The position numbers and the translations under genes were made by a program. From NCBI GenBank assembly GCA_934433135.1, contig CAKRZO010000003.1, positions 124,001 to 188,000 on the forward strand: 64,000 bases of DNA. Direction: 5' to 3'. The notes beneath the pieces were generated by a model, which saw nothing but the letters and a program-made list of their open reading frames with translations, was not told the DNA's origin and did not search any database. The DNA comes from an uncultured Acetatifactor sp. GTDB taxonomy: Bacteria; Bacillota; Clostridia; Lachnospirales; Lachnospiraceae. Positions 9,706 through 17,881 of this stretch are shown piece by piece. The first letter of the stretch is position 1. Every line of letters begins with the position of its first letter.

Positions 9706-10590
9706 TTATGATTCAACCGTTACATTTGCAATTTTTTCATAGTATTTTACGATGCTTGAATGATCTTCCTTCTTGCATCCGTCTGCCCCTAAGCCCTGCA
9801 TAATTTCCATAAGCTGCGCAGTTAACGGAAGCGGAGAGTTTATTGCATGTCCTGCATTTAAAGCATTATTCAAATCTTTCATATGCAATTCTATGCGAAA
9901 TCCCGGATTAAAATTTCGAGCCAAAATCATCGGTACCTTAGCATCCATAACAGTGGAACCGGCAAGTCCGCCACGTATTGCCTGATATATAAGTTTGGGA
10001 TCTGCTCCTGCTTTTTTGGCAAACGTTAATGCCTCCGATACAGCTGCAATGTTTACGGCAACAATAATCTGATTTGCTAATTTAGCAATATTTCCTGCTC
10101 CCAATTCACCGACATGCACAACTGAGCCAGCCATAACCATAAGCATATCATAATACTTATCGAACAGCTCTTTTTTTCCGCCGACCATAACCGACAGGGT
10201 TCCGTCAATTGCCTTGGGTTCTCCTCCCGATACCGGAGCGTCCAACATCTCAATTCCTTTCTTTTCCAGCTCTGCACCAATGGCTTTGCTTTCTGTCGGA
10301 TCAATGGAACTCATATCAATCAAAACCATTCCCGGCCGCGCACTCCGGAGAATTCCGTTCTCGCCCAGAGTAACTTCTCTCACTTGTGGAGAGTTCGGCA
10401 CCATTGTAATGATTACATCACAATGTTCTGCAACTTCAGAACCATTTTCTGCAGATATTGCTCCACAAGCAACTACTTCATCCACCGCTTCCTTATGCAA
10501 GTCGCAAACTATCAGCTCATATCCTGCTTTAATTAAATTTTTGCTCATTGGCTTACCCATAATACCCAATCCAATGAAACCAACCTTCAT
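9706..10590 (-). CDS. garR: 2-hydroxy-3-oxopropionate (tartronate semialdehyde) reductase
   Basis: A 294-residue member of the beta-hydroxyacid dehydrogenase family. The N-terminal Rossmann motif is GFIGLGIMGKPMSKNL, the substrate signature is DAPVSGGEPKAIDG near residue 118, and catalytic Lys170 lies in GNIAKLANQIIVAVN. It would reduce tartronate semialdehyde to glycerate with NAD(P)H, the last step of the glucarate branch. It is the first gene of the catabolic operon, preceded by AAGGA and by a 185-base regulatory gap with a perfect inverted repeat. Another beta-hydroxyacid substrate is possible, but the gudD linkage supports GarR. Confidence 0.88.
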   Translation of the reverse strand: MKVGFIGLGIMGKPMSKNLIKAGYELIVCDLHKEAVDEVVACGAISAENGSEVAEHCDVIITMVPNSPQVREVTLGENGILRSARPGMVLIDMSSIDPTESKAIGAELEKKGIEMLDAPVSGGEPKAIDGTLSVMVGGKKELFDKYYDMLMVMAGSVVHVGELGAGNIAKLANQIIVAVNIAAVSEALTFAKKAGADPKLIYQAIRGGLAGSTVMDAKVPMILARNFNPGFRIELHMKDLNNALNAGHAINSPLPLTAQLMEIMQGLGADGCKKEDHSSIVKYYEKIANVTVES

Positions 10591-10717
10591 TTCCTTATCC
10601 TCTCTTTCCGTTTAGATTTGATAATCGAATTATAATATAGGATATAGGAAGTTTCTATTGATTTATTTGCCAAAAAAGCAAAAAATTACTATTCACATGT
10701 TCTATTCTTTCATTTTA

Positions 10718-10770
10718 TGAAATGTTTTAATTTCAAACATTTCAGATTTATATCATTTTTTCAGATTTAT
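10718..10770 (-). promoter_or_regulatory. Probable operator upstream of the glucarate operon
   Basis: TGAAATGTTT (10718-10727) and AAACATTTCA (10735-10744) form a perfect 10-base inverted repeat with a 7-base spacer. Beside it TTTCAGATTTAT occurs twice (10740-10751 and 10759-10770), about 19 bases apart. Closer to garR a TATAAT box is visible on the minus strand near 10640, but no good -35 box, as expected for an activated promoter. No TGGCAC-N5-TTGC sigma-54 site was found. The likely ligand is the adjacent PrpR-like regulator. Confidence 0.6.
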
Positions 10771-10775
10771 GTGCT

Positions 10776-12650
10776 CTATTCGTCTTTAAATGGAAATTGA
10801 ATCCCGTATTTCTTCATATGCCTCCAAAGTGTTGCTTTGCTTATTCCTAATGCTTCTGCTGTCCGCTCCCTGTTTCCGGCATGTTTTTCCAATGTCTGTT
10901 TCAATCTGACCGCTTCCGGAGAGATATATTGTTTTTTTTCCGACTTATAAAAAGATGATACTGTATACATTTCATCAATCAAACGCGTTACGGCGATTTC
11001 ATCTATCGTTCTTCTGTTAGCTGTCAGTATCAGCCGTTCGCAGAAATTCTGCAACTGTATCAGATTCCCCTCCCATGAATAATCCAACAGTATTTTCTCT
11101 GCCCCGGATGTCAGGACATGATAGTGAGAATAGTTATTGCAAAATTCCTTCATGTATTTTCCGAGTAAATCTTTTAAATCTTCCCTGCGCTCTCTCAGAG
11201 GCGGAACAGACACTGTCAAACCTTGCAAAATATAACTTAAATCCTCATAAATTTGTCCTGACTCCACCCCTTTTTCCAAATTTTCCGGTGCAGAAGCTAT
11301 TATTCTGACATCTATTGGTACTGTTTGCATTCTTCCGTTTCTTCTGACCTTATATTGAATCAGTTCCGCCAATTCACACTGGCATCCATAACTCAATTTT
11401 TGAACATTCTCAAGAAAAACCGTTCCTCCATCAAGATTTGCAAGTACCCCCTTATCCTCAAACAAAGTCTCTCTTTGTTTATCTGTCGATATACTGCCAC
11501 AGTTTATTTGAAGATAGGGAAGATTATTCCGCGGGCTGTTGTGAAAAATGCCCTGCGCAATAAGTCTCTTTTCCGTACCGACTTCTCCGAGGATTAACAC
11601 CGGTTGGTCTGACTGAGCATATAACATTGCTTCCTTTATACACTTCTTCATTTGCTTTGAAATCTGACATATGTCAGAAAAATCACCCCACACGACGTTT
11701 CGATTGTCCTGGTCTGATGCAGAATATTCCCGACGCTGCTGTATTCTTTTAATTTTATGGCAGGACAGAATCGCACCGCATACCATTCCTTCAATTTGTA
11801 CCGGTGCAAGAATTGCATAAAGCGTTGTCTGCCCCGCTTTCGTAAAAAATGAATAGGTATCTTCTCCTTTCTTGAAGATACGGTCCATTTGTTCTCTATC
11901 CATATCCTCAAAAACATCTGTTATTTTTTTTCCGACCAGCTCCTGCTTGTTACAATTCAGAATTTCTTCAATCATTAAATTTGAAGCGGTAATTGTTCCG
12001 CAGGAATCCATTTTAACAATACCGTTAAACGAATAATCCAATAAAGTTTCCATTTGAGCAGCATTTCTTTTTTCAATATTCATCGCATAGTTTAATTGCT
12101 CTGCTGCTTTAAAGGACGATCTGAGAGAGTCTTCCGTGATTGATAAAAATAACGATGGTATCCCTGCGTTAGCTGCAGCATTCACCGCCGTGTCTCCGCC
12201 TATTATTAAATCGACGTTATCTTTAACCGCCAGACAGGCAACCTCCCTCAGTTCATCGCCGTCAGCCGAAAAATATGTCCGCAATTCTATATTATATATC
12301 GTATCAAAATACGACATATCACAAAACATATTTTTAAAACCCACAATTCCTATGACAGGGCTTTCTTTTTGAACAATTTGTTTTGCTTTTATTATAAGCA
12401 ATGCCATTTCCTGGGCTGTCATGACGATTTCAATTACGGGCACATTTGTATATTTCTTAATTAAAGAAGCCTGCAGACCTCTTGCTATGATCATTTCAGC
12501 ACCGCCTGCAATAGCTATTCTCGCCTCTTCCACCACATGTTCAGTTGATACTATTTTTATCTCATCAATAGGGTATTTTTTTTCCTGTAATATATTATGA
12601 GCCTGATGAAGCATTTCCTCTCTGGATACCATTAGAACTATCTTTGCCAT
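10776..12650 (-). CDS. PrpR-like transcriptional regulator with degenerate AAA+ domain and Fis-type HTH
   Basis: ATG 12650 is preferred over the upstream in-frame ATG because GGAG lies 7 bases before it, giving 624 residues. The order is: N-terminal PrpR_N-like sensor domain (EMLHQAHNILQEKKYPIDEI onward), a PAS domain (LLDYSFNGIVKMDSCGTITA), a sigma-54-type AAA+ module and a C-terminal Fis-type helix-turn-helix ending AEALGISKATLWRHMKKYG. The AAA+ part is decayed. Walker A reads GEVGTEKR, Walker B reads GGTVFLENVQ, and the GAFTGA loop is absent, the sequence running from RETLFEDKG straight to GGTVFL. It therefore probably cannot remodel sigma-54 holoenzyme and may act like TyrR at sigma-70-type promoters. 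Its position suggests control of the glucarate operon. Confidence 0.85.
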   Translation of the reverse strand: MAKIVLMVSREEMLHQAHNILQEKKYPIDEIKIVSTEHVVEEARIAIAGGAEMIIARGLQASLIKKYTNVPVIEIVMTAQEMALLIIKAKQIVQKESPVIGIVGFKNMFCDMSYFDTIYNIELRTYFSADGDELREVACLAVKDNVDLIIGGDTAVNAAANAGIPSLFLSITEDSLRSSFKAAEQLNYAMNIEKRNAAQMETLLDYSFNGIVKMDSCGTITASNLMIEEILNCNKQELVGKKITDVFEDMDREQMDRIFKKGEDTYSFFTKAGQTTLYAILAPVQIEGMVCGAILSCHKIKRIQQRREYSASDQDNRNVVWGDFSDICQISKQMKKCIKEAMLYAQSDQPVLILGEVGTEKRLIAQGIFHNSPRNNLPYLQINCGSISTDKQRETLFEDKGVLANLDGGTVFLENVQKLSYGCQCELAELIQYKVRRNGRMQTVPIDVRIIASAPENLEKGVESGQIYEDLSYILQGLTVSVPPLRERREDLKDLLGKYMKEFCNNYSHYHVLTSGAEKILLDYSWEGNLIQLQNFCERLILTANRRTIDEIAVTRLIDEMYTVSSFYKSEKKQYISPEAVRLKQTLEKHAGNRERTAEALGISKATLWRHMKKYGIQFPFKDE

Positions 12651-12679
12651 TTTTCCGCTCCGTTTCCTGTAATCGTACA

Positions 12680-12696
12680 TGGAATAATGTATTCCA
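12680..12696. promoter_or_regulatory. Palindromic site upstream of the PrpR-like regulator
   Basis: TGGAATA and TATTCCA form a perfect 7-base inverted repeat with a 3-base spacer, 30 bases upstream of the chosen regulator start. The place suits autoregulation, but the half-site differs from the operator before garR, so another protein could bind. Confidence 0.35.
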
Positions 12697-12820
12697 AACC
12701 CTGTGTAACACTACCTTACTTCTTATCGCTTCCTCTATTCTATCTTCTGTCTCCCCAAAAAGTCAATAGCATACCGGTTTCTCAATAAAGATTTCAGATA
12801 AAGGGGCACTGTACACATGC

Positions 12821-13037
12821 AATGTCATGATATCAGGGTCAAAAGGTCGAAAAGCCGTTCGTGCTTGCACGATGAGGCTTTTGACCTTGGGACCCGTCAA
12901 ACATGAGGAAGTAGCGATTTACGCAGTAAATCAGCGGATTCCGAATGTTTTAGAATTGCGGGAGCTGCTTTGCAGCGGAGCAATTCGTGATATCAAATGA
13001 GGGGCAAAATACCTTTTGACCCTCATATCATGTCATT
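12821..13037. repeat. MITE-like element, family A copy 1
   Basis: A 217-base non-coding element with 27-base terminal inverted repeats (12821-12847 and 13011-13037, core GATATCAGGGTCAAAAGGT, two mismatches). The inside holds further hairpins: GTGCTTGCAC flanked by AAGCC/GGCTT, GCGATTTACGCAGTAAATC, and ATTGCGGGAGCTGC with GCAGCGGAGCAAT. No reading frame is present. A related copy lies in opposite orientation at 52555-52732, and hairpin fragments occur near 40849, 60554 and 63924. The rest of the 12697-13134 gap shows no gene. Confidence 0.75.
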
Positions 13038-13134
13038 TAGTTAAGGGTTAAACCCAAATCTTTCAAAAAAATGGAATCCTGTTTATCTCTGCCACAAACA
13101 ACCTGCACCACCTCCTCAAAATGGGTATAAAAAT

Positions 13135-13162
13135 ACCACCGGTCTGTTGACTGGTGGTGTCT
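13135..13162 (-). terminator. Rho-independent terminator of the small-protein operon
   Basis: On the minus strand ACCACCAGTC-AACA-GACCGGTGGT forms a 10-base stem with one G-T pair, followed by ATTTTTAT. It begins immediately after the TAG stop at 13161-13163. Confidence 0.8.
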
Positions 13163-13319
13163 ACTCCTCAACTATCTCAAATTGTTCTGGTGGATAGAGA
13201 TAATCATCGCCTGAATCATCAATCACGCGATACCATCCCTTTTCAACTGACATGACTTCATACACCTTATCGTGTGTTAATACTAAAAAATCAGTTTTCC
13301 CTTTCCATTTAGCTTTCAT
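13161..13319 (-). CDS. Small conserved protein, SH3-like (52 aa)
   Basis: A 52-residue frame starting MKAKWKGKTDFLVLTHDKVY and ending PPEQFEIVEE. AGGTGAG sits just upstream of ATG 13319 and a terminator follows the stop, so it is very likely expressed. The alternating short beta-type segments (VYEVMSVEKGWYRVIDDSG) resemble tiny SH3-like proteins I recall from clostridial genomes; their function is unknown. It is the last of three small genes (13758-13161). Confidence 0.75.
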   Translation of the reverse strand: MKAKWKGKTDFLVLTHDKVYEVMSVEKGWYRVIDDSGDDYLYPPEQFEIVEE

Positions 13320-13349
13320 TTTCTCACCTCTCAAGTTCAAACCAGATCT

Positions 13350-13598
13350 TCACTCCACTTCTTCCTGACGTTTTTCCCGTGCTAAATATTCTTCGGCTAC
13401 TCTTTTTGCATCTCCGACATCAATATCCGTGCCATTTACATTTTTACAAACCTGCTCCCATTCAGGCTTCTGCTTAAACCTCTCCGGAACCGCCTCTTTT
13501 TTTATAATTCCGTCAGCTGCATCTGCGTTCTCCACACAGTCAATATTTTCAATTTTTTTATCCACTAATGGACACATAACAAAATCAGAATCATCCAC
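13350..13598 (-). CDS. Small conserved hypothetical protein (82 aa)
   Basis: Starts at GTG 13598 and encodes an acidic 82-residue protein beginning MDDSDFVMCPLVDKKIENID. Two cysteines (MCPLVD and NIDCVEN) lie in the first 30 residues, and the tail is helical and charged. The start overlaps the stop of the preceding small frame (GTGGATGA), implying translational coupling. Similar CPLVDxxIEDIDC proteins occur in clostridial genomes without assigned function. The next small gene follows 30 bases downstream. Confidence 0.7.
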   Translation of the reverse strand: MDDSDFVMCPLVDKKIENIDCVENADAADGIIKKEAVPERFKQKPEWEQVCKNVNGTDIDVGDAKRVAEEYLAREKRQEEVE

Positions 13599-13758
13599 GT
13601 TTCAATATCTCCATTGCTTTTGCTGCATCGTCATACTGTTCATTCCTGAATGCAGTCTTTTTGCATTTTGTATTATTGTCCACAAATACTGTGCCTGCAG
13701 TTAATGCTGAGGATGCCGTCTGCCCTACACCCAACGGCATTTTTTCTAAATACGGCAT
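13591..13758 (-). CDS. Possible small protein (55 aa), first of the tiny-gene cluster
   Basis: An open frame from ATG 13758 (MPYLEKMPLGVGQTASSALT onward) ends with a TGA that overlaps the GTG of the next gene by 8 bases. The overlap and the shared direction support it. Against it, no clear ribosome site is seen, and the start codon lies inside a perfect 14-base palindrome. It may be the remainder of a longer gene cut off at the palindrome. Confidence 0.45.
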   Translation of the reverse strand: MPYLEKMPLGVGQTASSALTAGTVFVDNNTKCKKTAFRNEQYDDAAKAMEILKRG

Positions 13759-13792
13759 GATCCGGATAGCGGTTTGCCATCCGGATCATGCC
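13754..13792. terminator. Strong palindrome, terminator-like
   Basis: GGCATGATCCGGAT (13754-13767) and ATCCGGATCATGCC (13779-13792) pair perfectly around an 11-base loop. It lies 30 bases after the stop of the lipoprotein gene at 13823 and probably ends that operon, although no strict T run follows. Confidence 0.6.
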
Positions 13793-13822
13793 AGGAAAAA
13801 ATCAACCTACATCTCATGCTTT

Positions 13823-14803
13823 TCAGAAACGGCTAAAAATCTGCGTGCTGACAGTAGAAACTCCGTCTGTGTCTTTGAGACGCACCTGGAATAGCAGAGT
13901 ATCTTCATCCAGTACCGTGACGTAGAATTCCTCTTCCATATAGTTTTGGTATACCGGTTCCGCGCCGGACAAACGGAGGCACCATGCTTCGTTGCCGCAA
14001 CCCGCATAAACAGGTGTTTCCTGATAGTCTGCTGTCATTGCCCGAGCCTCCCTGAAATAACCGGGATGCCACTCATCGTAGAAATCTACGCCGTTCGGTT
14101 CCTCATCATCCCATGAACTGTGAAATGTCAACGTACGGTTGATTTCCATTTCACCAGCTGTGAATTTCCAGACCTCCGACTCCCCTTCTGTAACAGTCTC
14201 GCCGGAAACCATGTGCCATTGACCAAGCAGATCCGCCATGCAGTATTCCCCACCCCTGGCCGGCATAGGCTGCTGCTCCAGCCAGAACCGGTCACCAAAG
14301 AGTTCCAGCCTCAGCTGGCCATTCTCCATATAACCTTGTGCAAAAACCGCATCTTCGTTTGTTCTGCTATCCTCCGTACTCAGAAAAAAGCCACCACTGC
14401 CATCCGGATACCAGAAGCAGTCCGGAGTAATCCCAAGCAGAAGATGGTATGGACCGATATAGTCAAATGTTTGAGGCTTCCACTCCCGATATCGGGCTGC
14501 ACCATCTTCCAGCAAATATAATTCAATGGTCCAATCTTCCTCGGGCAATGTTCCTTCCAGTATCTGACCTTCTCTGTTTATAGTGTACCTGTTTGCTTGC
14601 CAGCAAGTATTCGTCCACGGATCTTCACTTTCTTTCTGTTCCGAAGTGCTTTCGGGCAAGGCATCCGAATAAGTGCTGCTTCCTTCATTGACAGGCTGTA
14701 GCGCTCCGGATGAGCCGTTCTCATTCCCTTTTTTCCCACACGATGCCAGTGCCAGCGGCAACAGCAGACAAAGCAACGCTGCCACAAATTTACTTCTTCT
14801 CAT
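13823..14803 (-). CDS. Secreted lipoprotein, unknown function (lipocalin-like C-terminal half)
   Basis: ATG 14803 has AGGAGG six bases upstream and is chosen over the frame's earlier start, giving 326 residues. The signal peptide MRRSKFVAALLCLLLPLALA ends at lipobox LALASC, so it should be anchored on the outer face of the membrane. A Ser/Glu-rich linker precedes the body, which has WTNTCWQANRYTINREGQIL followed by repeated beta-strand patterns. The TCW motif also occurs in the lipoprotein at 16064-17230 (LKDTCWVCNGWSL), so the two probably share a domain. It is the last gene of the accessory operon. No enzyme motif is visible. Confidence 0.8.
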   Translation of the reverse strand: MRRSKFVAALLCLLLPLALASCGKKGNENGSSGALQPVNEGSSTYSDALPESTSEQKESEDPWTNTCWQANRYTINREGQILEGTLPEEDWTIELYLLEDGAARYREWKPQTFDYIGPYHLLLGITPDCFWYPDGSGGFFLSTEDSRTNEDAVFAQGYMENGQLRLELFGDRFWLEQQPMPARGGEYCMADLLGQWHMVSGETVTEGESEVWKFTAGEMEINRTLTFHSSWDDEEPNGVDFYDEWHPGYFREARAMTADYQETPVYAGCGNEAWCLRLSGAEPVYQNYMEEEFYVTVLDEDTLLFQVRLKDTDGVSTVSTQIFSRF

Positions 14804-14896
14804 GTCTGTCCTCCTCGTCTTTTTATCCACGTTCAGTCTTCCGTTTCCGTCATAAAAGATTTTCCGTAACAGCGAATAATCGTTGTTGTATCTTCA

Positions 14897-16039
14897 TTAT
14901 TCCATACCTGTGTTGTCTCTGCGCCGGTCTTCTCCTTCAAACACAGTGGTGCATCCTCTATATCCATCAATAAAAGGATCCCCCTCAACATGGGTCAATC
15001 TAAGTACGGATGTGCCAGGCTCGTCTCTCCGCTCCCAGCTCCAAACACCACATATCTCATCATGAAGTTCTCCCGAACCATATTGCCCCCACAGATTGTT
15101 ATCCTCAATACCCTCTATAAGATACAACCGGAAAACCAGGCATTCTGACCCGAACTGAGCCACCAGGTCGTCCGGCCTGCTCCAGGTGCCTTCATACAAA
15201 GCAATCGGCTCACTGCCACCGCGGTCATAACTGTAAGTAAGATTTCCCCCTCGCTGGATATTCAGGTTCAGAGAGATACAGGCTCCTAATTCTGCAGGAA
15301 CCAGGCCGGACCATATACCAACAAAGTCAGGATCATGATACATGCTAAAATCAAAAATTTCAGGCGAAACTGACAGTGAGCCATCGTAGAGTGACAAAGA
15401 TGGCTGGTAACTCAGTTTTTCCCCATTGCTGTCCATAATTTCTACATCCAGACTGGGCATGATATCGCTGAGATTGCCCAAAAGGAGGACAGGCTCCCCA
15501 CATTCGCTGCGATAAAGTACTTGGCTGCTTTCACCACGAAACTCGTTGTTCTCGTTGATATCCCATGTATTGACCGCTATGGAAGCCCGGGGATCTGTAG
15601 GAACGATGCAATAGACCTCATATCCACCCTCTGGATGGGTAATCCACCGCTCAGGTGGTATTTCCATAATAAATGGGTATGCATCCAGATATTGCTCTGC
15701 CTCCTTTGATGCCAGAAAGCCCGCAATATCTTCTCCGGGCTCCAAGGCGACGCCTAAAAAAGCTACGGAACAGATACAGCTGTCTGCCTGTGCCCCGTCA
15801 CGAAGCTCATTCAATACTTTCCCGCCCTCGGCTGAAAGCCGGGGGGGTTGTTTCTTACTATCATCGGCGCCGGATATGTCGCTATTCTCTGTGGATGTAT
15901 CAAAGTTCTCTTTACTGGTCATTTTTTCGTTCCGACTCTCTGAAGGCAGCGGGAATCCGTTTCCCAACCGCTCCTGCTCCCTGCCGCAGGCGCTAAGGAG
16001 CAAAGTGAGTAAAAAAGCAAGCATCAATCGGTATTTCAT
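14897..16039 (-). CDS. Secreted lipoprotein, paralogue of the adjacent one
   Basis: A 380-residue lipoprotein. MKYRLMLAFLLTLLLSACGR carries the lipobox LLSAC with Cys18. The middle part (EVYCIVPTDPRASIAVNTWD, SSQVLYRSECGEPVLLLG) aligns by eye with the neighbour at 16064 (LYCVVPRDDRTSLSVSHVTW, SDKVLYRKASAQPVLIFVD), so these are tandem paralogues. The C-terminal half is beta-rich (NLTYSYDRGGSEPIALYEGT). AAAGGAA precedes ATG 16039. It is probably a cell-surface sensor or binding component, but nothing in the sequence assigns a ligand. Confidence 0.8.
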   Translation of the reverse strand: MKYRLMLAFLLTLLLSACGREQERLGNGFPLPSESRNEKMTSKENFDTSTENSDISGADDSKKQPPRLSAEGGKVLNELRDGAQADSCICSVAFLGVALEPGEDIAGFLASKEAEQYLDAYPFIMEIPPERWITHPEGGYEVYCIVPTDPRASIAVNTWDINENNEFRGESSQVLYRSECGEPVLLLGNLSDIMPSLDVEIMDSNGEKLSYQPSLSLYDGSLSVSPEIFDFSMYHDPDFVGIWSGLVPAELGACISLNLNIQRGGNLTYSYDRGGSEPIALYEGTWSRPDDLVAQFGSECLVFRLYLIEGIEDNNLWGQYGSGELHDEICGVWSWERRDEPGTSVLRLTHVEGDPFIDGYRGCTTVFEGEDRRRDNTGME

Positions 16040-16063
16040 GTTATTGTTCCTTTCCGGATCTAT

Positions 16064-17230
16064 TTATCCATAGGAGCGGGTCATCTCCGTAGAGCTCACG
16101 CCATCATCAAAGAAAGGCGGACACATATTGTTATCTCTGTCCCGCTGGATATGCAGGTACTCCCCTGACGGATCGATCAGGACAGGAAAGATGCCGCTGG
16201 CATCGCTGGGAGAATTCCCTACTCCCGTGGAGACAATCAGCTGCAGACAGTCATCCACCATCCGCCAAATGCCGGAATAGATCAGTTGATATTCCTGCCC
16301 ATCCTCGAACTGGCAATACAGTTCGGCAATGCCTGCATAGTCCGGATCACATTCTCCGCCAAGCAAATTCAAAGACCATCCGTTGCACACCCAACAGGTA
16401 TCCTTCAGTACTTCCTCTGTGGGCGGTACCCACCAGCCATCATCTGTTGGCTCCCAGCCATCCGGATCGCCCCAATAATCCATACCCGTGAAATCTCCAT
16501 AAATAGTAAAGTCCAGAACCAGGGGTTCATAGTCCTCGCCTGTAGGAATGATCATATAACCTCCATCCCCCTCGCTCCACACCGGATACCATTTCACCAG
16601 GCCACCTGCGCCACCGCTGTCGCTGGCAATGATCTCTATATCCGGCTCATCGTAAAATTCCTCATAATCTACAAATATCAGCACCGGCTGGGCACTTGCT
16701 TTCCGGTAAAGGACTTTATCCGATTCAGGCCAGACTCCGTTGCCTGTGGATTTCCACGTGACATGACTCACTGAGAGAGAAGTTCTGTCATCTCTGGGCA
16801 CGACGCAATAAAGATCCCCATAGCCGGAACCCAGAATGTACTCGGACGGGATCGTTTGGATAAAGGGCATCTCCTCAGCCAATCCGGGCGAGTTGTTCCA
16901 CAACCATTCTGTCAGAGAAGTGGTATCATCCGCCTCCCGATAGCCAAGGTATGCTGCAGCCATCACTGCCTGCGGAGCGTATTCCACCATATATTCTCGC
17001 AACCGGGTCAATGCCTCCTGCTCCTTTTCTTCCTCCGGTGCGGCAGGCATAGTCTTATCCGGCTGACCTCCGCCGTCGGTCGATTCTCTTTTGCCGCTAC
17101 TGTCATCGATCGTCATAGATGCTGCGCCGCTGCCGGTGTCACCCTGCGGCTCACTGCCGCAGGCAGCGAAGCTCAGCAGGAACAGAAACGCCAGAAGAGC
17201 GGGTGCAATCCGCATTATCATTCTCCTCAT
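16064..17230 (-). CDS. Secreted lipoprotein, first of three in the operon
   Basis: ATG 17230 has AAGGAGG nine bases upstream, giving 388 residues starting MRRMIMRIAPALLAFLFLLS with the lipobox LSFAAC. After a charged linker come an N-terminal helical part (ALTRLREYMVEYAPQAVMAA), a middle beta region shared with the next lipoprotein, and a C-terminal domain with DTCWVCNGWSLNL and beta strands shared with the third. The three lipoproteins therefore look like shuffled duplicates. The protein is rich in Asp, Gly and Trp and has no enzyme motif. Confidence 0.8.
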   Translation of the reverse strand: MRRMIMRIAPALLAFLFLLSFAACGSEPQGDTGSGAASMTIDDSSGKRESTDGGGQPDKTMPAAPEEEKEQEALTRLREYMVEYAPQAVMAAAYLGYREADDTTSLTEWLWNNSPGLAEEMPFIQTIPSEYILGSGYGDLYCVVPRDDRTSLSVSHVTWKSTGNGVWPESDKVLYRKASAQPVLIFVDYEEFYDEPDIEIIASDSGGAGGLVKWYPVWSEGDGGYMIIPTGEDYEPLVLDFTIYGDFTGMDYWGDPDGWEPTDDGWWVPPTEEVLKDTCWVCNGWSLNLLGGECDPDYAGIAELYCQFEDGQEYQLIYSGIWRMVDDCLQLIVSTGVGNSPSDASGIFPVLIDPSGEYLHIQRDRDNNMCPPFFDDGVSSTEMTRSYG

Positions 17231-17334
17231 GAATTTGTTCCTCCTTAAAATTTCCCGCCACAGGCCGGACACTGGTAATTTGTTGTTGCCTGTAAAGGGA
17301 TGGCATTTTTATCTCCCTTACCGTTTTATTTTCT

Positions 17335-17865
17335 TCAGATCAGCTTAGAGCCGCAGTATTGGCAAGAGGTAGCCCATCCGGGGCGCACGACATTCTTCCC
17401 GCCGCAATGTGGACAAACAATCGTTTTGTATTGCTCTTTTTGGGTATCTTTGTTAAAGGCTGTCAGCATGATACGTTTGTTAGGTGTATCAAGACTGACG
17501 TTCTTTAAGTATCCTTTTTGGATCATATTACGTACCTTGCGTTCCACATTTCTTCCGCCAATGACTCCGGAGAGCTGTTCAAAGGAAATCTCCGGCTCAG
17601 GGCTGGCGAAAAAACATTCCGCCAGCCGGTTTGCGAACCGGCTGGCGCACTGGCGACGGATCGGTCCAAGCGTGCCCTTCCAGATACACAGGATACCCAT
17701 TGAAAGCATGAACAGCTCCGCCAACACACTGCCCACGTCAAACTCCAGATCCACCTCGAAAACGGATGACGCAATGATCACACCTAAAAGTACGAATGCC
17801 GCCATACGAATCAGTTCCCCTGCCCTATAGCCCAGTCGAACTTTTTCAGTCAGGTAAAGTTCCAT
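17335..17865 (-). CDS. Membrane protein with C-terminal zinc ribbon
   Basis: ATG 17865 is chosen because GGAG lies seven bases before it, giving 176 residues. Two hydrophobic segments near the N-terminus (MAAFVLLGVIIASS and VLAELFMLSMGILCIW) are followed by a helix-turn-helix-like stretch (SFEQLSGVIGGRNVERKV). The C-terminal four-cysteine zinc ribbon reads CPHCGGKNVVRPG then SCQYCGSKLI. The layout puts a cytoplasmic ribbon on a membrane anchor, a plausible bridge between the cytoplasmic zinc-ribbon proteins and the surface lipoproteins of the same operon. Function is unknown. Confidence 0.72.
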   Translation of the reverse strand: MELYLTEKVRLGYRAGELIRMAAFVLLGVIIASSVFEVDLEFDVGSVLAELFMLSMGILCIWKGTLGPIRRQCASRFANRLAECFFASPEPEISFEQLSGVIGGRNVERKVRNMIQKGYLKNVSLDTPNKRIMLTAFNKDTQKEQYKTIVCPHCGGKNVVRPGWATSCQYCGSKLI

Positions 17866-17881
17866 ATTAATCTCCATTCTG

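Noticed and set aside
10591..10775. Sigma-54 promoter for the glucarate operon
   Set aside because: A TGGCA-like fragment exists, but the TGC box at the right distance does not, and the regulator lacks GAFTGA.
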